Assembly (NCBI GenBank): GCA_036390175.1
Contig: DASWCG010000349.1
Span: 1-24,223, forward strand
Length of the DNA: 24,223 nucleotides
Direction of reading: 5' to 3'
Source: DASQHY01 sp036390175
Lineage (GTDB): Bacteria; Acidobacteriota; Terriglobia; Acidiferrales; UBA7541
Shown: piece after piece, positions 8,325 through 14,080 of the stretch
Layout: each line of letters starts with the position of its first letter
Numbering within the stretch: position 1 is the stretch's first letter
Made by a program: the position numbers and the translations under genes
The notes under the pieces: model-generated
What the model was told of the DNA's origin: nothing
The model's input: the letters and a program-made list of their open reading frames with translations, nothing else
Databases searched by the model: none

Positions 8325-8852
8325 TCAGATCGTGGGTCCGGGAAACACTTCGATTAGGCGGTGCAAATCAATGGCCAGCGCGAGACGGTCGTTGTGCCGC
8401 AGCATTCCGGTGCAATGCGGCACATTTTCCGGCGCCCGCTCCAGCATGGCTTGCTCGTCCGCCGAGTACGTTCCGATCACTTCATCCGAAGCAATCCCCA
8501 ACTTGATATCGTCGTGGTGGCCATCTCCACGCACCAACGCCACCACCACGTGCCGGGGCAACAGCCCTGCCCGGCGGCCTTCGGTAAACGCGATGTCCAC
8601 CAGCGGCACAATGGCTCCGCGCAAATTGAATATCCCCATGATGTAAGCCGGCGCCATCGGCAGCGGCGTGACGATCGGCCAATCTACGACTTCTTCAACG
8701 TCCAGCACAGAAAGGCAGAACCTCTCGCGGCCGCTCCGGAAGATGCAGTATTGCTTCTCCGGAGGTTTCTCCTCGAAATAGCTTCCGCTATCGAACAGGT
8801 CGGCCGAATCGGCGTCTGTCGGCAACGGCACGAGTTGGAAATCGTCTGGCAT
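8325..8852 (-). CDS. cheW: CheW coupling protein, PilI-like
   Basis: 175-residue CheW protein linking the adjacent MCP and hybrid CheA. An acidic 30-residue N-terminal leader precedes the CheW domain (32-172): QYCIFRSGRERFCLSVLDVEEV, then the signature YIMGIFNLRGAIVPLVDI (70-87) with the conserved LRG, and RLALAIDLHRL near the end. The start is the ATG at 8852, which shares its A with the TAA stop of cheY (TAATG). Longer in-frame starts would run through cheY. Position after the CheY gene and before the MCP matches pilI. Confidence 0.93.
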   Translation of the reverse strand: MPDDFQLVPLPTDADSADLFDSGSYFEEKPPEKQYCIFRSGRERFCLSVLDVEEVVDWPIVTPLPMAPAYIMGIFNLRGAIVPLVDIAFTEGRRAGLLPRHVVVALVRGDGHHDDIKLGIASDEVIGTYSADEQAMLERAPENVPHCTGMLRHNDRLALAIDLHRLIEVFPGPTI

Positions 8853-9214
8853 TATGCAAACCGACGCACGGCGCGGAGCAGGTCTTCCCGCGTAAAGGGT
8901 TTCGTCACGTAGCCGTCCGCACCCTGCTGTTCGGCCCAAAACCGGTCGCTGGCCGTGTCTTTGGAAGAAACCATAATCACGGGAATCTTCCCGTACACAG
9001 AGTGCCCCTTCAGATCCCGGCAAACTTGAAATCCGTTCCGCTCAGGCATCACCACATCGAGCAAGATGACGCTGGGGTGTTCCGACTCGATGGCCTGCTC
9101 GATCTTGGTAGGGTCGTTGATGCCTACCGGGCGATACCCTTCATTTTCCAGCATGGATTCCATCATCCGAACCGCCGCCTGCGAATCGTCAACGATGAGA
9201 ATCTTCTTGAGCAC
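8852..9214 (-). CDS. CheY-like single-domain response regulator, PilG/PilH-like
   Basis: 120-residue receiver with no output domain. It has the acidic pair D9-D10, acceptor Asp53 (VILLDVVMPERNGF), Ser83-Ser84 at the Thr switch position and Lys105 in ADGYVTKPF. The segment DRFWAEQQGADGYVTKPF resembles PilH-type receivers. It is the first gene of the pilus-type che operon and is expected to be a target of hybrid CheA, signalling to the pilus or another motility motor. The start is taken as GTG at 9214 because AGGAG lies eight bases upstream; GTG at 9220 would leave only two bases. A sigma-54-like promoter ends about 37 bases upstream. Confidence 0.92.
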   Translation of the reverse strand: MLKKILIVDDSQAAVRMMESMLENEGYRPVGINDPTKIEQAIESEHPSVILLDVVMPERNGFQVCRDLKGHSVYGKIPVIMVSSKDTASDRFWAEQQGADGYVTKPFTREDLLRAVRRFA

Positions 9215-9222
9215 CCGCACTT

Positions 9223-9227
9223 CTCCT
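9223..9227 (-). promoter_or_regulatory. Ribosome binding site selecting the second GTG of the cheY-like gene
   Basis: Minus-strand AGGAG. Spacing is eight bases to GTG 9214 and only two to GTG 9220, favouring the inner start. Confidence 0.6.
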
Positions 9228-9250
9228 GAGTCAAATCCAACTAAAGGAAT

Positions 9251-9266
9251 AGCAACTCCGCAGCCA
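9251..9266 (-). promoter_or_regulatory. Candidate sigma-54 (-24/-12) promoter of the pilus-type che operon
   Basis: The minus strand reads TGGCTGCGGAGTTGCT. It has the GG and GC dinucleotides with the required 10-base spacing, plus the flanking TGGC and TTGCT of the consensus TGGCACG-N4-TTGCW (9 of 12 fixed positions). Predicted transcription start is near 9240, about 25 bases before the start codon. A perfect TCTCA-N3-TGAGA dyad sits about 150 bases upstream of that, a usual enhancer distance for NtrC-family activators. Confidence 0.6.
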
Positions 9267-9303
9267 CCCTTTAGCCAAAGAAACCACTTGTTCTCAAAGC
9301 GTC

Positions 9304-9328
9304 TAACCCCATCAATGCTATGGGGTTA
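9304..9328 (-). terminator. Nine-base perfect hairpin between the DHp gene and cheY
   Basis: TAACCCCAT (9304-9312) pairs perfectly with ATGGGGTTA (9320-9328) around a seven-base loop, starting about 19 bases after the stop of the pseudo-receiver/DHp gene. There is no U-tract after it on the minus strand, so it may be a weak or Rho-assisted terminator separating that operon from the cheY operon. It lies between the putative activator dyad and the sigma-54-like promoter. Confidence 0.45.
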
Positions 9329-9346
9329 CGCCGCCGCGACTTCCTC

Positions 9347-10030
9347 TCACGACGTGCGCGTCAAAGCCTGCGAGTCATTCTCCGTCTCAGCCTGAGATTC
9401 TTTCTCAACCTCCCGCATTTCAGTCGCTAGGGATGAGAAACGCTGGAATATCTCGTTCAAACGGAGGCTCATGCTATGGATGGTCTTGATCTGCTCGCGT
9501 GCCAGACCCGAAAGCTGGCCCGGCTCGAGGAGAAGCAAATCCGCATTCCCCAGAACTGACGTCAGCGCATTGTTCACGCTATGACGCATTTCAAGCATGT
9601 ACCTGCCGAGCGTTGCGTACCCGGCGCTGTCGGCGGCAATCCGCTCAGCCCGTTCCGCCCGGCGCGAAGCCTCGATTCGCCGCAAACTCTCCGTTGCCAC
9701 CATGATTACCGCGTGCGTCCATCCATCCTGGTAGGGAATGACAAGCAAGCGCGGGTGCTCGGAGCAGAGTGCGGCAAGGGCTTGCGTGTCGCCGCCGACG
9801 CAAACCGCCACAGCGGCGTCCGATTGCAGTGCCCGGATAATCGAGCCGGGTTGCCCACGACGGACTGGCCCGAGGATTACGAGGTCGTATCCGCCGGGAT
9901 TCTTCGAGTTCCACAGATCGCTGCTGACGAGGGTCAGCGCGGGAACCTGACGTTCCGCTTGCCAGCGGGCGGTCAAGGCACGTGCGAAGTCCGTTTCATC
10001 GGAAATGATCAAGACGCTCGACGGAGTCAC
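9347..10030 (-). CDS. Pseudo-receiver fused to a DHp domain without an ATPase
   Basis: 227 residues. Residues 4-115 have a receiver-like pattern (SVLIISDETDF...; YDLVILGPVRRGQ), but Gly54 or its neighbours replace the phospho-acceptor Asp and no Lys-Pro motif is visible. Residues 138-200 resemble the histidine-kinase dimerisation domain (LGRYMLEMRHSVNNALTSVL). The candidate His150 is followed by Ser, not the Glu/Asp needed for autokinase activity, and no N, G1 or G2 ATP-binding boxes follow before the stop. The C-terminal tail is Glu/Gln-rich. It could be a Spo0B/ChpT-like phosphotransfer or scaffold protein. The start is GTG 10030, with AAGGA ten bases upstream. It follows the 523-residue gene after 53 bases. 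Confidence 0.75.
   Translation of the reverse strand: MTPSSVLIISDETDFARALTARWQAERQVPALTLVSSDLWNSKNPGGYDLVILGPVRRGQPGSIIRALQSDAAVAVCVGGDTQALAALCSEHPRLLVIPYQDGWTHAVIMVATESLRRIEASRRAERAERIAADSAGYATLGRYMLEMRHSVNNALTSVLGNADLLLLEPGQLSGLAREQIKTIHSMSLRLNEIFQRFSSLATEMREVEKESQAETENDSQALTRTS
9385..9397. promoter_or_regulatory. Perfect dyad TCTCA-N3-TGAGA (candidate activator site)
   Basis: TCTCAGCCTGAGA is a perfect palindrome around one central base, located inside the 3' end of the pseudo-receiver/DHp gene. Further TCTCA half sites occur at 9403, 9345 and 9292. It lies about 150 bases upstream of the predicted start of the cheY operon, and the same dyad occurs upstream of the other operons here. Confidence 0.5.
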
Positions 10031-10083
10031 CTGACAGATGTCCTTTTCCGGCTGGGGCCCACCGCATTAACACCCCGAGGCAG

Positions 10084-11655
10084 CTAGACTTTCTCTGCTT
10101 CATCAACGACCGAAAGCAGCCGTTTTGTGCTGATGCCGAGGTTCACAGCCGCCTCGGTGTTCTTAGCGCGTTTTGCGGCTTCTACGCGTTCCTGCAGGGA
10201 AGAAATCTCTTTTCGAGCCACTTCGATTGCTGCGCGAACTCCTGAGCGATTCCCAGAGCTTTCAAATGCGTCAATGGCAACCGCAATTGCAGCGCGGGCC
10301 GATACCGCACGGCGCAAGTCGTCCGAGGTCCGGCCGCCATCGGTAACAAATGCGGAAACCTCCCAGGAGGACATGAGGATGCGCGTCTTTTCAATGGCCA
10401 CCGTGGTCATGGAGCGTCCGCGCGCCGGGGGAGAAGCGATCAATTGCAACCAAATCTTTTCCGTGCAGGTGTCCAGGTCAAGCGGCTGCCCGGCTACCGT
10501 GGTTCCCGACGTTTTTCCCCGCGGCTCCGAGGCTGAGGGCGGCGGAGAAGTTTGTTTTGGGGCGATACCCGGTGTTGTGGCGCGAGACTTTAAGCCGCTG
10601 GCCCCCGCTGGCAGTTCGGGGGCCGGCAGAGGCTTCCCCGTCTGCGTACCTAGCTTCGCCGGTTTCTGGATCGAGGGCGCTGCCTGGGAAGCCGGCGGCT
10701 GGGCTTTCTTTTGCAGCGCTCCCATTTTTACGCGGGCCTGCTCCACAGCTTGTTCGACATCAGCGCGCAGGGCGAGCAATTTCGCAAAGGCCAGTCCAAC
10801 CGAATTCTCGGTGTATTCCTTCTGAAAGGGCTGTTTCCAGTCGTTGCAAATCTGCAAGAGCTTGAGGACAGGTTCGGCTTCGGACAGGCCGGCACGCCGG
10901 CAATCCACGAACTTTACCTTGGCTGTTTCCAGCAGCCCAAGCCCGGCGCGGATGGCGATCAAATCGGCGTGCATCAATTCGATAAAGGCACGGCGGAGGA
11001 GGAAATTGAAGCGAGCGAACGCCAGCAAGGAAGCAGGGTCGTAAAACATCCCCCCCGCGGACTCCTTCACCTTTCTGCCTTCGTTGATGAAATTTGTCGT
11101 CAGAAGCTGACGCAGACTGCGGAAGGCTTTCAAATTGTCAATCATCGCTTCCAAAGGCCGACACCATGCAAGAGGCGCCGGGTCTACATCTCCGAATATC
11201 GGTTTCAAGACTCGCGCGACATCCTCGAGCTCGATTTGTGCGTGATAAATCTTCGGCGGCGCCTCGAGGGCAAAATATTGCGCGAGCAGGAAGTCAATTT
11301 TGTCGCGGTCGGATTTCGTCTTCTGCGGTTTTTTCAGGTGCCGAAGAATGAGGGTGCGCAAGGCTTGTTCGCTGGAATTGAGAGTCGTGGATTGGAGCAG
11401 CTTGCGAATCTGATGAGTTTGGACCTGCTGGTCCATCTCATCGAGCCAGCGGCGCACACCGTCGAAAACTTCCTGCGTCGGGCGGTCCGGAAGAGTTTTT
11501 TTGTCCGAGGAGGAGGGAAGGCCCAGCTCGAGCAGCTTGGCCAGCGCCAGGTAAATCGGGTAGACGGCACGCGCTTCCTGCCATTGTGCGGCAAGCTCGG
11601 AAGGATCGGGCCCGGCAGGGTGAGGCGAAGCCACCGTTTTATTGGTTGGGATCAC
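10084..11655 (-). CDS. Conserved-looking protein of unknown function (523 aa)
   Basis: I do not recognise a family. A predicted mostly helical N-terminal region (about 18-315) contains a segment near FNFLLRRAFIELMHADLIAIRAGLGLLETAKVKF (split: 217-233 and 234-249). A Pro/Ala/Ser/Lys-rich low-complexity linker (about 316-390) follows, then a charged helical C-terminal domain (about 393-523) with repeated RxAxxxA patterns suggesting a coiled coil. There is no signal peptide or membrane segment, so it is probably cytoplasmic. The GTG start overlaps the PilZ-like stop (GTGA, 11655-11652), so the two are translationally coupled and probably functionally linked. The layout could fit a scaffold or an array/pilus-associated adaptor, which is inference. 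Confidence 0.8.
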   Translation of the reverse strand: MIPTNKTVASPHPAGPDPSELAAQWQEARAVYPIYLALAKLLELGLPSSSDKKTLPDRPTQEVFDGVRRWLDEMDQQVQTHQIRKLLQSTTLNSSEQALRTLILRHLKKPQKTKSDRDKIDFLLAQYFALEAPPKIYHAQIELEDVARVLKPIFGDVDPAPLAWCRPLEAMIDNLKAFRSLRQLLTTNFINEGRKVKESAGGMFYDPASLLAFARFNFLLRRAFIELMHADLIAIRAGLGLLETAKVKFVDCRRAGLSEAEPVLKLLQICNDWKQPFQKEYTENSVGLAFAKLLALRADVEQAVEQARVKMGALQKKAQPPASQAAPSIQKPAKLGTQTGKPLPAPELPAGASGLKSRATTPGIAPKQTSPPPSASEPRGKTSGTTVAGQPLDLDTCTEKIWLQLIASPPARGRSMTTVAIEKTRILMSSWEVSAFVTDGGRTSDDLRRAVSARAAIAVAIDAFESSGNRSGVRAAIEVARKEISSLQERVEAAKRAKNTEAAVNLGISTKRLLSVVDEAEKV

Positions 11656-11999
11656 GATTGTGTCATCCAGCGGCGCGGGCTCGACAGAAACCGGACCGCG
11701 ACAGCTTTTCGTCCCTCATGATACTGGACGGCTACTACAGCCGCCTCTGCGACCACATCGCCATTCGGTTCGAGCAAGCGTATTCGGTCATCGAATTCGA
11801 GCGGCAATGTGGAAGTGAACAGCGCTTCCAAGGGCGTTCCGAATTCAATCACCGCGCCTTCCGAAATACTTCTTCCTCCTGGCCGGGGCGCAACCACCTG
11901 CACCGGAATTCGAACCGGAGCGGCTTGAGGGAAAAACTGAGCGAGCTTGCTCACACAGCTTTCTGCGAGCGCTTGCGTAATGCCGGCTCCACGTGCCAC
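11652..11999 (-). CDS. Degenerate PilZ-like domain protein (115 aa)
   Basis: Short single-domain protein. Residues about 25-108 resemble a PilZ barrel, notably PLEFDDRIRL followed by a VVAEAAVVAVQYHEGRKAVAVRF strand pair. The two c-di-GMP signatures are missing: no RxxxR, and the (D/N)xSxxG position reads like VIEFGTP. It may therefore be a non-binding PilZ such as the protein-interaction type found in type IV pilus systems. The only available start is GTG 11999, with AAAGGA about 13 bases upstream; the frame is open further 5' without a start codon. It is the first gene after the 273-base gap and its stop overlaps the next gene. The family call is moderate. Confidence 0.6.
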   Translation of the reverse strand: MARGAGITQALAESCVSKLAQFFPQAAPVRIPVQVVAPRPGGRSISEGAVIEFGTPLEALFTSTLPLEFDDRIRLLEPNGDVVAEAAVVAVQYHEGRKAVAVRFLSSPRRWMTQS

Positions 12000-12093
12000 T
12001 CTTTTGCCAATCCTTTCAGCCGTTGCAACGTGCGGCGAGAACTATGTCTCAGTACACTCCGCGTCCGAATGCATTACTCCGGTGAAGGAAGGA

Positions 12094-12109
12094 TGCACGA
12101 AGGGCACCA
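12094..12109 (-). promoter_or_regulatory. Weak candidate sigma-54 promoter of the PilZ-like operon
   Basis: The minus strand reads TGGTGCCCTTCGTGCA. The GG and GC elements have the right 10-base spacing and both ends match, but the middle is poor (8 of 12 fixed positions). It lies about 95 bases upstream of the PilZ-like start, with TGAGACG sites 85-125 bases further upstream. Its support comes mainly from that arrangement. Confidence 0.35.
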
Positions 12110-12191
12110 TTAGTCCGAAATCCACGGGTGGGAGTGAAGTCATTGAAAACTAAAGGCTTATGCGAAGGGGAAGGAGTGGGGCTGGCTCAGT

Positions 12192-12219
12192 CGTCTCACC
12201 CTGAAACGGGCGCGTCTCA
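12192..12219. repeat. Direct CGTCTCA repeats 21 bases apart, one extended to a dyad
   Basis: CGTCTCA occurs at 12192-12198 and 12213-12219, exactly 21 bases (two helical turns) apart. The first extends to TCTCA-CCC-TGAAA (12194-12206), a TCTCA-N3-TGAGA dyad with one mismatch. A further TCTCA is at 12047. The site is in the gap upstream of the PilZ-like operon. Confidence 0.5.
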
Positions 12220-12272
12220 TCAGGTTGGTCGAGCTGTGTCATTCTTAGAGAACCGGCTGACTTGCGTGGGGG

Positions 12273-13679
12273 TCATTTTGCGACTGCGTCGGTTTCGATC
12301 CCACCGGCAGACTGTTTGACTTGGATGCTGTAGCGTTTCAATTTCCGGTACAGCGTGGCTCTGCTGATTCCCAGCATCTTTCCGGCGAGCGCTTTATCGC
12401 CCTTGGCCTGCTCGAAGACGCGGAGAATTGTCATGCGCTCCATTTCGTCAAGCGCGGTGGCGGGAAGGGGACTGGCATCCGGCGCCGGCGACGAAGAGGA
12501 CTGTTCGCCGCGAATGGCCGGCGGGAGGTCGGCCAGATCAATCGTGCGACGGTCGCCGAGTGTGACGGCGCGGGCGATGCAGTTTTCCAATTCGCGGACG
12601 TTTCCGGGCCAATCGTATTGGAGCAGGCTCTTCATGGCCGCCGCCGTCACTTGGATGGGGTCGCTGGGGGCGTAGCGGTCCAGAAAACAATGGACCAGCA
12701 TGGGAATGTCTGAGCGGCGCTCCCGCAGCGACGGCAGGTGCACCGTCACGACGTTCAAGCGAAAGTAGAGATCCTTGCGGAAGGTTCCGGCGCGATAAGC
12801 CGCTTCCAGGTCCCGATTCGTCGCGGCCACGATGCGAACGTCCACGGAAACTTTTTCGTTGCTGCCGACCGGGCGGATTTCCTTTTCCTGCAAAGCGCGC
12901 AATAGTTTGGCCTGCATCTCGAGAGGCAGTTCGCCGATTTCGTCCAGGAAAATCGTGCCGCCATTGGCGGCCTGAAACAGACCCGCTTTGGTTTTCAAGG
13001 CTCCAGTGAAGGCGCCTTTTTCATAACCAAAGAGCTCGCTCTCCATCAGCGTCGGCACAAGCGAGCCGCAATCCACGGCGACAAACGGAAGCTCCGCCTG
13101 CGTCCCGCGAAAATGGATGGCGCGAGCCACCAGCTCTTTCCCGGTGCCGCTTTCCCCGAAGATTAGAACGGGGGTGCGTGTGTCTTTCAAACGTCCGATC
13201 ATCCGCAGCACGTCCTGGATCTTGGCCGAAGCTCCGACAATTCCGTCGAGGTTTTGCTCGGTATTGACGCGGTCGCGGAGGAATTGATTCTCCGTGACCA
13301 GACGGACCTTCTCGGCCATCCTTTGGAGCAGGAGACGCAGTTTTTCCACCCGAAACGGCTTTTCGATGTAGTCGTAGGCGCCGAGCTTCATCGCGTCCAC
13401 CGCCGACTCGATGGAGCCGTGGCCGGTCATAATGGCAACTTCGCTCCGCGGCAGAATGGCTTTGATCTGGCGGAGGAGTTCCACACCCGAAAGGTTGGGG
13501 AGCCTCAAGTCGGTCACCACGATGTCGGGTGCTTGTGTTTCGAGAGAGAGCAGCGCCGCTTCGGCGCTTTCGGCCTCGGTGCAAGCGAATCCGAGGTTGG
13601 CGCCGATGGTCATACACAGGCGGCGGATGCTCTGCTCATCATCTACGATCAAAAAGCGGATGCGCAATTCGTCGCTCAT
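12273..13679 (-). CDS. NtrC-family sigma-54-dependent response regulator
   Basis: 468-residue enhancer-binding protein. Receiver (7-120): acidic pair D13-D14, acceptor Asp57 (VVTDLRLPNLSG), Lys107 (YIEKPF). AAA+ domain (about 145-390): Walker A GESGTGKE (175-182), the sigma-54 contact loop GAFTGA (222-227), Walker B GTIFLDE (241-247) and an arginine-finger region FRKDLYFRLNV. A Ser/Pro/Ala linker leads to a Fis-type helix-turn-helix (427-450, LAGKMLGISRATLYRKLKRY). The start is ATG 13679, which overlaps the lone receiver's stop (ATGA). It lies last in the kinase operon and is the best candidate to bind the TCTCA-N3-TGAGA dyads and activate the sigma-54-like promoters in this window. Confidence 0.96.
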   Translation of the reverse strand: MSDELRIRFLIVDDEQSIRRLCMTIGANLGFACTEAESAEAALLSLETQAPDIVVTDLRLPNLSGVELLRQIKAILPRSEVAIMTGHGSIESAVDAMKLGAYDYIEKPFRVEKLRLLLQRMAEKVRLVTENQFLRDRVNTEQNLDGIVGASAKIQDVLRMIGRLKDTRTPVLIFGESGTGKELVARAIHFRGTQAELPFVAVDCGSLVPTLMESELFGYEKGAFTGALKTKAGLFQAANGGTIFLDEIGELPLEMQAKLLRALQEKEIRPVGSNEKVSVDVRIVAATNRDLEAAYRAGTFRKDLYFRLNVVTVHLPSLRERRSDIPMLVHCFLDRYAPSDPIQVTAAAMKSLLQYDWPGNVRELENCIARAVTLGDRRTIDLADLPPAIRGEQSSSSPAPDASPLPATALDEMERMTILRVFEQAKGDKALAGKMLGISRATLYRKLKRYSIQVKQSAGGIETDAVAK

Positions 13680-14080
13680 GGTTTCCCGAAGGTCCTCTCC
13701 ACAACAGAAATGAGTTGCTGGACGCGAAAAGGCTTCTCCACACAAGGAGTTCCGCTGCGCTCGAGCAAGGCCATCGTCTCGCTATTGGCGGTGTCCCCGC
13801 TAATGAGAATAATGCGCGAGCGAAGCTGGGGACGGTGCTGCTGAATCCATGTATGAACATCGGCGCCATTGACGCTGCCAGGCGTGCGGATGTCGGTGAT
13901 GACGCCCAGAAATTCCCCCTGCTGGAGCAACTGCAATCCTTCTGCGCCGGACGCGGCCGGCGTTACCGTGTATCCATTGCGCTCGAGCGCCGCGCGCAGA
14001 AAGGCCGTGACGGACGGCTCGTCCTCGATAACCAGGATGGGCATCGGGGCGCGAGCGGGACGTTCTGGGGCAGGCTTCAT
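13676..14080 (-). CDS. Lone receiver-domain response regulator
   Basis: 134-residue receiver without output. It has the acidic pair E19-D20, acceptor Asp63 in GVITDIRTPGSVNG (a two-residue longer loop than usual), Ser94 in the switch position (ILISGD) and Lys116 in CVEKPF. The start is ATG 14080, which overlaps the kinase stop (ATGA); a longer form beginning inside the kinase gene is rejected. Placed between the sensor kinase and NtrC-type regulator, it may be a phosphate sink, a branch to another output, or an intermediate in a relay. Confidence 0.92.
   Translation of the reverse strand: MKPAPERPARAPMPILVIEDEPSVTAFLRAALERNGYTVTPAASGAEGLQLLQQGEFLGVITDIRTPGSVNGADVHTWIQQHRPQLRSRIILISGDTANSETMALLERSGTPCVEKPFRVQQLISVVERTFGKP

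Larger units (their letters stand above)
12000..12272. other. 273-base intergenic gap between the NtrC-type gene and the PilZ-like gene
   Basis: No supportable gene on either strand. It holds the two CGTCTCA repeats, the weak sigma-54-like sequence and a single TCTCA near 12047. No terminator with a U-run was found after the NtrC-type gene, so read-through into the PilZ-like operon is possible. Confidence 0.6.

Noticed and set aside
9304..9328. Classic Rho-independent terminator
   Set aside because: The stem is strong, but no T-run follows on either strand, so it is kept only as a low-confidence terminator/hairpin.
10480..10720. Possible tandem repeat in the 523-residue gene linker
   Set aside because: The Pro/Ala/Ser/Lys-rich stretch is low complexity, but no repeating unit could be found.
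13680..13745. 22-residue extension of the NtrC-type regulator
   Set aside because: It would overlap the lone receiver; the ATG at 13679 begins directly before a normal receiver domain with an ATGA overlap.
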